A DNA stretch of 64,000 nucleotides from Gnetum montanum (lineage: Eukaryota; Streptophyta; Gnetopsida; Gnetales; Gnetaceae), in contig MNCI01035320.1 in the NCBI GenBank assembly GCA_015680685.1, positions 146,628-210,627 on the forward strand, read 5' to 3'. Position 1 is the first letter of the stretch. Every line of letters starts with the position of its first letter. Positions 24,417 to 35,520 of this stretch are shown one piece after another. Under the pieces are notes generated by a model. The model was not told the origin of the DNA, did not search any database, and saw nothing but the letters and a program-made list of their open reading frames with translations. The position numbers and the translations under genes are program-made.

Positions 24417-24792
24417 NNNNNNNNNNNNNNNNNNNNNNNNNNNNNNNNNNNNNNNNNNNNNNNNNNNNNNNNNNNNNNNNNNNNNNNNNNNNNNNNNNNN
24501 NNNNNNNNNNNNNNNNNNNNNNNNNNNNNNNNNNNNNNNNNNNNNNNNNNNNNNNNNNNNNNNNNNNNNNNNNNNNNNNNNNNNNNNNNNNNNNNNNNNN
24601 NNNNNNNNNNNNNNNNNNNNNNNNNNNNNNNNNNNNNNNNNNNNNNNNNNNNNNNNNNNNNNNNNNNNNNNNNNNNNNNNNNNNNNNNNNNNNNNNNNNN
24701 NNNNNNNNNNNNNNNNNNNNNNNNNNNNNNNNNNNNNNNNNNNNNNNNNNNNNNNNNNNNNNNNNNNNNNNNNNNNNNNNNNNNNNNNNNNN
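24417..24792. other. Assembly gap (376 N)
   Basis: Undetermined bases inside element E, just after the protease. An apparent open frame through this region is an artefact of the Ns. Any polymerase sequence of E would have to start here. Confidence 0.98.
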
Positions 24793-26278
24793 TTTAAAAA
24801 GGATGTGACTTCAAGGGAACTTGATGCTTTTTTGTTGGTCGTTCTCTTGGATGCTTGAATGTTTTCTTTTTGGGTTTTCTCATCATTTCGATGTTACCCC
24901 AATTATCGGAAGTTGAGACAATAAGAATAAAAAAGTCTTTGCATGGTGTGGTTTTCACACATAAAAACAAAAAACACAAAAAAAAATAAAAAATAAGAAG
25001 AGAAAAAGTGAGAATTCAAAGCATACCCCTTAGACGAAAGAATCTTGGGCTACAAGCACTGGTTATGAAACCAAAAGTGTTCCCTCTAACTAAGGTCCTT
25101 CTCACTTCCCATTCTCTCCTTTATTTCATTGCAATGGTGATGACTCTTGGGGAAGGCATCCTTGTTATCCAAGTGGATGGTTTGACCAAATGCATTGATG
25201 TGAAGTCACTAGACGTGGTTGGTTTGAGGTTGGAGTTGGAATGAGATTTGCAAAGTCACATTAATCATAAAGCACACAAGGGGCTATACACCACCTTGTT
25301 CTTGGGATTCCATTCCATCCTCTTCTCTCCACCCTTCTCTCCATTGTTCACCTCATTTCCAGTTGTATCATTAGTGTATATTTTGGTAGATACATTGTTT
25401 TCTTTTTGGTAAATTCTTACGGTTAAGACTATAAATCTTGTTCCAAAGGACATTCCCAGAGCCTATGGACTCTTTGAATGTGGGTTTGTCAAGGAATTAA
25501 GGGCATGAGCCTATTTTGGGGAGGACCCACTAACATTTCTATTTGGAGCATTGGTTAAATTCTTTCCCTTAACATTTTGCAATTAATTTATTTTGTTGAT
25601 TACCATCTTGACATCCATTTCATTGATGCTATAGTTATCCCTTTTTATCTATCTTTCTTACTCCTTTCCTTTCTCCATTCTAATGCTATCAAAGATTTGC
25701 AATTAGTCATGGGGGTACGAGGTCAGATTTTTTTGATTTTCTCCTAGCCCTGAAATTTTTTGTTTTCTTCCTAACCCCTACACCTTTGGTAGTCATCAGT
25801 AATATATCTCCAAATCCATATCAGCCATACCAAAACCTAGCCAATGGACTTTCATCAAAGCAAGGTATTAATTACATGATGATTCATTTGCCCTTGCTAA
25901 TAAAATATTGTGTTGTGTGTGCAGATGGTGATCATACAACAACAGATTGGATCTAGAGAAAACACTTGGAATGGAGTAGTGCTGGAAGTAGATATGCAAG
26001 GAGCAAGATGGAAAACGTACTTATCGATGGACAATGAAAGGTGCAGTCTTGGCATTGGCAGTAGCAACACTTCTTTCTCTCTTTCTCTTTCTTAGCTGCC
26101 AACTAAGGCCTGATGTCATTGTAATAAGGTGTTCACCCTTGTTGTTATGAATACCAATTTTTTCAAGTCTTGTAATGATGATCCATTCACATGTCATCCC
26201 ATTAGTTCCATTCCCCTCAATAATTCCATACCTTCCTGATATTATTGTAAGGAACTCAAGGACGAGTTTTCATTCAAT
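24793..26278 (+). other. Element E post-protease region, unique in window
   Basis: No match to ORF2, aORF or polymerase. An A-rich tract lies at 24960-25012. A possible exon boundary occurs at 25865 (CAAG|GTATTAAT) and 25923 (GTGTGTGCAG|ATGG). In one frame after it (broken by two TAGs), 26034-26096 encodes a hydrophobic run GAVLALAVATLLSLFLFLS preceded by basic residues, like a membrane segment. From about 26200 the sequence resembles the pre-polypurine region of C (59550-59660, reverse strand). This may be the remnant of an env-like or captured gene; I do not recognise it. Confidence 0.35.
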
Positions 26279-26288
26279 CATGGGGGTA
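26279..26288 (+). other. Polypurine tract (E)
   Basis: CATGGGGGTA immediately precedes the 3' LTR. The same G-run flanks the 3' LTR of B (31009-31018, reverse strand) and, degraded, of C. Confidence 0.75.
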
Positions 26289-27064
26289 TGATGAGACATG
26301 ATTCACATGAGTCACGATATCACGATCTGTCATCATATCTATAAATAAGAGGCGGAACTTCCCTTATTTTCCATCCTCGTCTAGAAGTAGGGAAACTCTG
26401 GAAGTTTGATCACTCCAGAGATAGAATATTTTCCAGGTGCCCACAGTAGGAGTCCCAAAGTGAACGGATCTTTATTCGAGCAACATTGTACCTGAACACA
26501 AGTTGTGTATGGTAATAAAGACTATCTTTCCGAATAAACATTGTAGTGCATGGAATATCCTTGGTAATCCCAGTGGTAGTCCCATATGTGTACGGTTAGT
26601 CAAGGAATCGGCTGCTCATCACACTTAGGCTAGATAGATTCTCTCAACCCTTTCCTCCTAGTTAAGTGCCTCAGTACGACCACTTCGAGCATGTGCGTTA
26701 TGTGTAGGGATCGTAGTAATGATTAGGGTTGTTAGCCATGGTTGCATCGGTTCAGGGTGTGTACGGTAAGTGGGAACAGATGTTGATGCTAGGTAATTTA
26801 GACTTAGTTCATTAGTTAGAGTTAGTTAGTTTCTCAACCCTTCACCCTTTAGCTTAGAAGACATAAAACAAAAAAACCATAAAAATCATATACCTCAAAC
26901 TTGCTTAAGCATATATCGTGAAAACTACAAGTAATTTTGGGAAGACAAAAAAACCCAAAGTGTTCCATGGGGCGTGTAGGCACTTAGTCTATGGAGTTCA
27001 ACTAGATCATGCGTGCTATGCTCGTTTCGTATGGTTGAGTGTAGGGGCACCTCGCCACTCATCA
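26289..27064 (+). repeat. Element E 3' LTR (776 bp)
   Basis: Begins TGATGAGACATG and ends CCACTCATCA. A TATA box ATCTATAAATAAG lies near 26336. It aligns with the 5' LTR except for a missing ~240 bp repeat block and a shortened GATATC array. Confidence 0.9.
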
Positions 27065-27069
27065 GTAAT

Positions 27070-27745
27070 GGTCAGAACCCCCAATGACAACTACACAAAC
27101 TATGGTTAGGTGAATAAAGGGATGGAAAAGTGAAAGGTGGTTGAATGAGGTACCAATTGTGTTTGGTGCATTGTGGTAATAGGCATAAGCCCAAACATGG
27201 TTGGATATGGAGGGATCAAGGCCTTGGTGATCTATCCCATGGAAGAGGTGATAGGGATTGAGGTATGCAATGTGGCTCTTGATCTTGATTATTTGAAAAT
27301 CCACCCCCATGACGTTCTCATGTTCAGAATCAGCTCCAAACTCATCTTTTTCTTCTTGTTGCTCATCCGAGATGGCCTTTCCATCCTCTTCGTCAATCTC
27401 AATTAGTTGAGATAGGATTCTAGCATAGGTTTGCATTAGGGGTATTACATTATATTTGGAAGTTATGTATTCCTTCCCATCATGATGGATAAGTTCATAT
27501 TCCAATTTGATTTTTTCTTCCATTCTCAGAATCAGCATGCTAGCTTGAATTTTGGTGTAAAAAAAGTTATAGTGATCCTCATTTATCATCAAAAATTTGG
27601 GCTTTAATCCCTAAGCCTTAATGATTGCCTACATTCAGCTAGCATGGGGCCTTTAGAATCATAGATCCTTATGGCCTACTAAGTAGATCTGTTGTCAGCA
27701 AAATTAAATGGCAAAATAATGGATTGGTTGAACAATGTTGTCTAA
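27070..27745 (-). pseudogene. G2 gag N-terminal part (right of insertion E)
   Basis: The open stretch 27592-27062 includes INEDHYNFFYTKIQASMLIL, a YARILSQLIEIDEEDGK block and EQQEEKDEF. G1 has INKDHYHYICSKM, YASILTQLIVMEEDDK and EQQEEDNG at 4900-4640. Upstream, 27745-27592 matches the G1 N-terminus (IYDSKGP versus VYDFKDP). Removing E joins this to 20174 in the G1 order. The role is the N-terminal domain of Gag. Confidence 0.7.
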
Positions 27746-28599
27746 GAGGTGGTTATAGCCTTTTTTTACGATTTTTATTAAAAAATGTAGTCAGTGGGAT
27801 TATCCACTAACATAGTTGGCTAAAAATGAAAAGGAAATTGGAAAATTATTATTGTCAAATACAATGTAATAGACAGTCATGTACTATGTAGTAGATAGGG
27901 CAATTCCATACCAACTACACTAAGTGATGAGAGTGGAAAAGTGGTTTTTCCTTGTCAAATTAAATTGTATTTTCAAGTAGAAATGGGTTTTCACACATAA
28001 ACTAGTTTGTGGAATGAAAATGCACTTCTAGAATGGAAATGAATTCCTATATAGAAATGAATTTCTAGAATGAAAATGGGTTTTAAAAGTAGACTACACT
28101 GGTTCAAAGGACTCTAGTAACTACTATGAAAATATAGTGGAAACATCCAGATCATTTATCGCAACTACACTAGGGTATTTTTGCAAGTATTTGTGTAGCA
28201 AATGTTGGTTTAGATAGAATATGTTAATAGGTTATAAAATTGGAATGTAAAAGACTTGGATTTTAGGCAAGATTGGGAAAAGGTTTTTGGCTAAGAATTT
28301 GGGTGGAGGTCCTTCTTCTAGTGCTAGAAAACTATTGGACCTAGAAAAATTAGTTGCTAGAATGAAAACCAAAACATCCCATGTGCTAGAATGGTTTAGC
28401 CTTGAATCCCAAGGACCTCTGAAAGATGAGATTCAAGGCATCCTACATGGTATGGCCAATCACCCAAGGACTCACAAAAGTGTCAACGGAAATGTAAGTG
28501 AAAACATAAATTGAAATGTACATGTAAACAAAAATGAGATCATAAATAGAAATGGAACTATATATCTAGAATGAAAACATAGATAGAAATGAAAATGTA
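27746..28599 (-). other. G2 5' leader
   Basis: Non-coding in the element's sense. It holds several GAATGAAAATG-type short repeats near 28010-28070. 28270-28520 is homologous to 6320-6560 of G1. A 75-codon open frame on the + strand here (28287-28514) is judged incidental because the G1 copy is broken. Confidence 0.5.
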
Positions 28600-29095
28600 A
28601 ACTCAAATATGCACAACAATGAACTATAACTTTATTGAAATGGAAAATAAAGTAGCAGGTTGAAAAAGTATAGATTTTATGCTAATTGCAGAAGAATTTT
28701 GCTAAGAAGGAGCTTGAAGTACATTATAGTAGGCAAGCTATGTTCCACATCAAAATCTATGATCCAAATTGTTTCTAACTCCTATTTGCAACAACTCCCC
28801 ACTAGTTTTCACCAAAATTAGCAACCAGGACCACAAATGGTATTTCACCTTTGGTGTAGTGGTATCACGTGGGAGTCCCCAATGTCTAGTATAGATAATA
28901 GTTTTGCTAAAAAAGGTGTTTCAATGTTGTAAAAGGCTCTCTTGGTTGCAAAATTCTTTCAAGTGCTACTACTCAAAAGGAGTTGGAACTAGAATAAGGT
29001 GTTTATTTTGAGTTTATATAGGTTGTGAAATTTTTGTTTTGGGGCCTACACATCATTGCAATAATTACTTAGAGATTGATGTTTATTTGTAGGTG
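28600..29095 (-). repeat. G2 LTR fragment (truncated)
   Basis: Weakly matches the R/U5 side of the G1 LTR, with an AATAAAG/TTTATT pair near 28640 and a TATA-like CTATATAAAC (minus strand) near 29020. It is cut where F-type sequence starts (about 29100). The U3 array seen in G1 is not present. Confidence 0.35.
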
Positions 29096-29099
29096 GTTT

Positions 29100-30127
29100 T
29101 TTTATTCTTACATAGTTTTTCATTCTTTTTATAGCTTTACCATTTCTCATGTACATATTTTTATTGATCGTTCTAATACAATGTAAAGGAATAAGTAGAT
29201 ATAGTTGAAACATTAAGAATTTCACTTTGTTATCAAATCATTATAGGATTGATTATATGTATAGTGAGATCATATTATCCATCCACTCATTTCTAATAAG
29301 AAGAGATTCTTACCATAGACATAATAATATTTGTTTCACAATAAAACTAAAATAAAATTATGGTCACCATGCCTAGATGAAAAGGTAAAGAACTAAGATG
29401 AAATGAAAAGGGTATGACATTAAGGGGATTTGTGAATTTTCTAAACATACTATTAGAATTGTTATTACATTTTTGAGTTATATTATTTACTAGAGTTCTA
29501 ACAAAAATATAAAAGAGTATTCTAAAATAAATGCTACATTGTCATGTCACTCAACAAACATTATCCATGCTTGAAGGTGATCTTCTAGTAAGGTTAACAT
29601 AGTAATAACATAATAAATACACATAATAAAAATTTCTAGGCATTCCATTGGAAAGACATGTTGCCCATGCTTGAAAGCACTCCTATGTAAAATGACCATG
29701 CCCTCTTCAAAATAAACTATGTACTTAATAAATTGCTTCCTAATATTTCATTATCAAGTAATGATATTTTTTGCAACTATAATAGTCTTATGGTTATCAA
29801 TTTTGAGATGATATAATACAATGTCACTAGTAAGTGATATGGACTTGGTTTAGATATTGAACAAATAGGCTAATGATCATTGTAACCATGCATTACACAA
29901 AATTCATTATGATTATGATAAGACATCTCACGTCCCATTTCTGCAATTCCTACTACTACCATTTCACCTCACTATTATATATAATTATAATTTTATGAAT
30001 TTTTATAATCTAGTATTATTTTCTTATTAGGGCAATAATAACATGTGTATTTTGAAAGATAGGTAGAATTTACATTCAACTCCTTGAGTGCCCACAAACA
30101 CCTATATATGTTGTTATACAAGAGCAT
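29100..30127 (+). other. Element F spacer, left part
   Basis: Reverse-complement matches to the spacers of B and C. Examples are ATAGTGAG-TCCATCCA near 29260, AAAGACATGTTGCCCATGC near 29650 (C: AAAGACATGTACCCATGCC) and CCCATTTCTGCAATTCCT near 29935. No coding content. AGCAT at 30123-30127 is the target duplication of B. Confidence 0.6.
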
Positions 30128-31008
30128 TGATGAGTGGCTAGGTATTCCTACACTCAACCATTCGAATACAAGACTTTAACACATGATCCAGTTAAACTCC
30201 ATAGATAAGATAGTTGTGGTATCTACATAGTTACTCATTGATCACAGTTCACTATCTTTCCACCTAGACTAGTATTTGCTTTGTCATGTATGGTTTAGTC
30301 TAGGGTTAGGTGTCTGATGTAGTCCTAAACTAGTGCTACTCCTAGAAACAATGGAAAATAACTTGTTAAGCTAAGAGGAAAGGGATGAAGAGAGTCTAAG
30401 CTATCCTAAGTGCAATGAGCATCTATCCCTTAATCATCTATATACATCTTGGACCTTATGTACTAGTGCTGGGATTACCAAGCAAATGTCCTAGGTACGC
30501 TACTAGGATACCAAGTAGTCACACTTAAATGTTCATGATTAAGTCATACTCATTCTATGTTTACTAACAGGGATAGGAGAGGAAGGTAGAGAGAAATTAA
30601 TTTTGAAAGAAATAAATAATAATTAAATAATTAAACTAAGAGAATTCTACAATGATGAAGTAATCTTAATCTTTATTTCCAGTCATGTGCATGTCCAAGT
30701 ATGTCACACTTGAATGAAGATGTCGTACAATTACAATCATCACACTGCAGGCATGCACTGGGGGAAATGGGTTGAGAAGAACTAAAAATAAAAGCTAACT
30801 TCTAAAATGACCTACTAATTGAATCTAAAAACTGGTTGTAGAAACTTACTCCCAACTCCTTACGTCTACATGTGTATTTATAGGCCTACATAGGAGTCAT
30901 GATATTGCACATTTGATATCGCTAGCTAGGCCACGATATTGCATACCTGATATTGCATAGACAATATCGTGGATATACTATTAGAGCCTAATGAATCACG
31001 ATTCATCA
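30128..31008 (-). repeat. Element B 3' LTR (881 bp)
   Basis: TGATGAGTGG...GATTCATCA on the + strand. On the minus strand a TATA box CTATAAATACAC lies near 30885-30874, with a GATATC/AATATC array upstream (30896-31000). Next to it on the right is the polypurine tract (TACCCCCACG, 31009-31018). Confidence 0.9.
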
Positions 31009-31187
31009 TACCCCCACGATTGAATGAAAACTTATCCTCGAGTCGAACAAAATGAGAACAAGCTCCATTGATTACATAGTGGAGAGGTATGGGATTATTA
31101 AATGACTAGGAATTTATTCATGCCACAGTGGAGAATTGAACAAAATAAAATTGGGACAAACATAGAATTACAAAAATTTCTTGGAAC

Positions 31188-31625
31188 TCATGTGGTTCTA
31201 GGTGGTGGTGGTTCTTCCATGGATGCCTTTCCTTTGTCCTATGCACCAGGATTCTGAGATTGATACCATTGAAGAAGCACCTGACATTTCTCCTCTTCTA
31301 TCCAAGGATTATGAGCTATCCATGCTAATGTTCCAATGTTCGATGAAGTTGGCACTTCCCATGGACATGGTAGCTATGGGAACACTTGATTGGCCTTAAC
31401 ATGCCATGCCAGAAATAGCTGTTGTTCCTCTTCATAGGCTTGGAGCCTAACCTGTCCACCTTTTTCTTGGCTAGATTATGCAGTGATAGGAGTTTCCTAA
31501 GTGATGTTGAATGATTTTGCCTCCTGCTCCACATGTTCTACATGAGGTCCTTGGCTCCTGCCTCCCCCTAAGCATTTAGTTGCACCTTGAGAAGGTCCTC
31601 CTTATTGTCCTCTTTTAGGAGCCAT
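31188..31625 (-). pseudogene. Element B ORF2, internally deleted
   Basis: 438 bp from ATG 31625 (MAPKRGQ) to TGA 31188. The first ~45 codons match the ORF2 start of C (MAPKCSQ). The remainder matches the last ~90 codons of C (FLAWHVKANQ versus FLAWYVKANQ; EEEKCQ versus EEEKLQ; DKGKASMEEPPPP versus DKGKAPIEEPPPP). C is 2781 bp, so about 2.34 kb is missing, a multiple of three. It therefore lacks the domain and most of the coiled coil seen in C. Internal TAG stops are present. Confidence 0.75.
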
Positions 31626-33048
31626 CTATAATCACACAAAGATCAATTGTTAGTAAGGTTATTGAAAGAAGTTCAATTATTTCATATCTTACTTATTGCC
31701 TTTAGTAATTGTTTAATTCTTTGCTTAGTGTGATTTTAGAGTTAGAAATTTTTTAAAGGAAGTTGCCCTAAAAGTTCAATGTCAGACCTAGTTTGTTTAG
31801 GTGACACATCAAAGGACACGTAATGGTTTTGAGGAATGTTTGATAAAATGATGACAAAGGAAAGAATAGATTTGGCAATGAAGTTCTTGGAGGATATAAA
31901 ATGATGTGGTGGTGTGCAACAAGTGAATTTTACAAAATTCATGCAAGTGGGTCCTTCCCAAAGAAGGTTCCAACCTATAATGTACTTGCATAACCACATC
32001 TAACAATGACCATAGGCACTAGAAGGGTTAAATGTAATCTATACTGATGCAACAAAACACACACATGTTAGATACCATCGCTATGAGGTATGAATTCTAT
32101 GCCACACAAGACACAAGTCAAAAATTCTTGAACAACAAGATGGGATGAATCATAGAAGGGATTGCAGAAATTGGGACATGAGGTAATTGACCTAGGGAAC
32201 AATGAATCTTGAGTGTAGGGCATGACTAATGTGTCATTAGCCTGTCACTCCAAAATCAAGACCAAGTCGATCCTCTAATCATTGACATCACATTACTTCA
32301 TTCCAGGATGGAAAACCATAAGAGCATCATGACAGTAAGGCATATGTTCACTTGGAGTTTTGTTCAAGGGAAGACTGATTTGGAATTTCTTTGTGGCACA
32401 TTTGTTTTTGTTTGGTCACTTTGACACACTTTCTCTTCTCTTCTCTTTTTTTTTTGATGCATAATCTAGTGAAGATGCCTACCTTTAGGCATGGATGCAT
32501 GTCTTTTCAGTGGGACCCCCCTAGAATAGCATTGGGTTTCTTTATTGGGTACTTTTAATTCTCTTACTCCCATTTTTCATTAGATATACAAGGATCTTAG
32601 TACACCCAGGCTACATGGTAACTCCTACAAATGTCACCAAAGAGAATCCACAAGTCCCCTTGATGTCACACCCTGGCCATTCTCTTTTGGTCCATCCTTC
32701 TTCGCTTTGGGTATAATGAGTACAAAATTACTTTAAGTTTTAATGATCTTAAGAATATCATTGTACCCAAAGTAGAACCTTTTATTAATAGAATGGTTGG
32801 ATGGATGTGATGGGCTCACTATTCAAATAATTAGTTACTCGAGACATGATAGCAAAGAACAATACCTCAACCAACAAGTCACATGAGTGTTTTATTCATA
32901 GCTGAGATTACCTATTAAAAGATAAAAGGATAAAACAATAAATAAAAAGATAAACCAACCAATAAAAAGATAAAACAAAATTTGAAAGATGAAAAAATGG
33001 AAAATAAAAAATTGTAAAACTAAAGAAAAGGAAAAACATTTATTAATT
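31626..33048 (-). other. Element B gag-ORF2 spacer
   Basis: Non-coding. Shares landmarks with A, C and F, for example GCAAGTGGGTCC near 31942 and AGAAGGGTTAAATGTAATCT near 32020. A tandem-like A-rich stretch of AAAAGATAAAA units lies at 32917-32990. The GATATC array with TATA seen before ORF2 in C (62973-63062) is absent here. Confidence 0.55.
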
Positions 33049-35383
33049 CTATTTATTAGAATGGGGGATATCCCCCATAACTAAACTTTTGATCATAGCA
33101 AGAATTAATAAATGGAAGGGTAAGATCCATGCATGTTGGAAATATTGGGGCCTGGTCATATCCAAACCACTGGGTGTCTTTTGATGTCTTATTTGGAATG
33201 TACCCTTATTGGGGTTCACACACTCAATCATAATAGAGATAGTGGGGTGGGGTAGGTTATATGATGGGGTCATGGGATAAGGAGCTACCCAACTATGGTA
33301 CCCTTTACCATAAGATGACATGCAAGGATCAATATGTCTCATTTTGTGGCTATATTCATTGGGCGACATAGTTGTTGGAGAATTGATTGGTGGCCCTGAT
33401 AAGGTAACATGAGGTGTTGAGTTTGAGGAGAAGGATGCATCATAGTGTTGAACTTGCATTGGTTTGGGAGATGTAGTGGGTTTAGCATAGTGCTTCTTCT
33501 TTCTATGGCCATGCCTAAAGAAAGAGCACTTTTGAGTACTTCCACTACTGTTGACAATAGTAGCACAAGTAGCATTCATAGGTTGGTGTTGTGATGCAAA
33601 ACCTTTTGGGACAATTGGTGACGATGTAGAAGGGGGTGAAGGATAAAAATAGTGTTGTTGAGAAAAAGTGTAAGGTACATGAGATGGCAACCTTGTCAGA
33701 GAGGGTATGAGTGGATAGTATTCTAGAGAATGATAATGATGAGGTGAAGTAGAGGATGATGATCTCGTTGGAGAAACAGGGTGTTGAACATAGTAAGAAT
33801 TTGGAATTGGGACATACAAAGTATATGGTTTGGTTGGTGATGGATTCCCACATGATTGGGGCTTTAGCCATTGTAGTTGAACCCAATATTTCTGTATGAA
33901 ATCTAGGTGTAGCATTCTTCCCTAATGCTCATGTAAATGTAACAAAACTAGGCATTGGACTTTGGGATGATCATACAGACAAATGTTGCATTGATATGAG
34001 AAGTTGGTAGTTGCGTTCTTATTCTTATTATCTTCTACCCTTTTTTTTGATTGTTGCATGGTGTCTTGTCCTATTTATTGATTTTGCATAGTTCTTCCTC
34101 TACTATTGTTAGCATATTCTCCATATTTTTTGTGAACCCACTCCATCATCTTATTAATCCTTTCCATGATTTCATCTAGTGATTATTGCATTGGAAAAGG
34201 TAGAAATGGTTGCACTTCCTCAAGGTGAGTTGATTTCTCCCCTTTATGGCTATGGACCTTTTCTAATTCAAGATTTTGGTCCTGTTGAAATTTTTCAACA
34301 TCCTTCCATTTAGCCATTTTGTTTCTTCTTTTTATAACCACTTAATAAGCTCTTGGAGTTGATGGGTTTGTAGCTCATATGTTTGACCTTGAGCATACAT
34401 CCCTAGGATTTCTGTTATTTCATTATAGAGCCCATCCATGATGTGACATATTAGCCTTTCCTCGGAGAATCCATGGCCTAGGTAGTTGTTTAACAATACA
34501 TAATATCTTTCTAAGGCCATGTCCAAGGGTTCATGTTGCTCTTGTTTCCATTCTTGGATTTTTCTTCTCAAGGTCAACACTTTGGCATAGGTTTGATATT
34601 ATTCAGTAAAAAGTTCTACCATTGTTGGCCAACTATGGATTGATTTTGGTTTTAATAATCTGTACCACACTTTTGCATGGACAACGAGTGTCAAAGGAAA
34701 GAGCTTAATTTTTGCCATCCATTATCAATATTATTCCATACACAAGCATCATAGAAGGCTTGTATATGCTATTTCGGATTTGAATCATAGCCTCCTGCAA
34801 ACTTGGAAAAGTTGTTTAAATCAAGCCAAGGTAGACGACTTTCTTTGTGATGCCTACAGGATATTTGAATGGCCTCTTGCATAGGCATTATGCTTTGAGT
34901 GGCCAGTAGGGGTTCATTGTCACTAAGTAGACTGTGAGTTTGCAAGTTGAGATGATGTTATCCTTGTTCATGTTGGTGTTCTCAATTTTCTTTATGAGCT
35001 CAATTTTTAGTTCTACGCTGATCCTTTGAAAGATAGTCATTCATGTCATGATCTAATGTTGAAGGAGTAGAGGAAGAGAAAGAACTGGAAAACTTGTCCT
35101 GAGTTTTGTAAGTTTTCCAATCATCCCCTGATAGATTCTAGTTAGTTATTGAGAAGGTCCTAGGCCTTTCAGACCTCCTCATTCTATGGTCTATCCCATC
35201 CTTACTAGAGGTGTTAGAGTTGGTTGAAAAGAATCCTTGAGTATCATTGGGATACACATGAACATATGGAATTCCTACATAAGGTTGAGTACTCCAAACT
35301 TTTTCTTAATCATATAATTCATTGGTTCTCAAATGAATTACCTCACTAGTTGTGGAGTTAGTAGAGTCTTGTGAGAGAGACAT
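33049..35383 (-). pseudogene. Element B gag (Ty3 type)
   Basis: ATG at 35383 (MSLSQDST). The N-terminal linker is charged. The core is in 34800-34332, with KIQEWKQEQHEPLDMALERY, LGHGFSEERLICHIMDG and MYAQGQTYELQTHQL. The zinc motif CNICLYDHPKVQC (CX2CX3HX4C) lies near 33995-33955. The last 288 codons (33915-33049) are an unbroken frame rich in Pro, Ser, Tyr and His, with a basic patch RKKKHYAK near the middle. E has the same order, followed by a protease; B ends with HSNK and no protease. Stops occur in the N-terminal and core parts. Confidence 0.75.
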
Positions 35384-35501
35384 TGTTGTGGGTGGTCTGT
35401 GACTTAATTCAATTGAATTTAATTTCTTTTCTAAAGGAAATATCATTAATACTCATTATAGCGATGTTGTATGATATAACTAATCTAAATAACTAACACT
35501 G

Positions 35502-35519
35502 TCTGTAGCAACGATGCCA
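35502..35519 (-). other. Primer-binding site, tRNA-Asp type (B)
   Basis: Minus strand TGGCATCGTTGCTACAGA, one base inside the LTR, 12 of 18 matches to the tRNA-Asp-type site. It occupies the same place as in A and E. Confidence 0.65.
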
Positions 35520-35520
35520 A

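Larger units (their letters stand above)
20175..27064 (+). mobile_element. Element E: family-1 Ty3 element with gag-protease, inserted in G2 gag
   Basis: Two LTRs (20175-21192, 26289-27064) flank a PBS, gag, protease, a 376-N gap and a ~1.5 kb 3' region with a polypurine tract. The target duplication is GTAGT (20170-20174) versus GTAAT (27065-27069), 4 of 5 bases. G2 gag homology is continuous when the element is removed. It is the only family-1 copy here with a visible protease. Pol and ORF2 are not seen, although the gap could hide some sequence. Confidence 0.9.
7903..29095 (-). mobile_element. G2: Tat-like element, host of nested insertions
   Basis: The pieces in + order are: aORF fragment (7903-8506), insertion A (8507-14766), rest of aORF (14768-16692), intergenic region, gag-protease C-terminal part (17363-20174), insertion E (20175-27064), gag N-terminal part (27070-27745), leader and a truncated LTR (to about 29095). 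The coding homology to G1 and G3 runs straight through each breakpoint, which establishes the nesting. The right LTR is cut where element F begins. Confidence 0.75.

Noticed and set aside
24059-24858. Long open frames spanning the N run
   Set aside because: The apparent length comes from undetermined bases; only the part before 24417 (protease end) is real.
25008-25244. 78-codon + strand frame after the gap in E
   Set aside because: No recognisable domain and no homologue in the other copies; kept only as part of the unassigned E region.
28287-28514. 75-codon + strand frame in the G2 leader (MAKNLGGGPSSS...)
   Set aside because: The homologous G1 segment (6330-6550) contains stops and shifts, and the region is an untranslated leader in the other direction.
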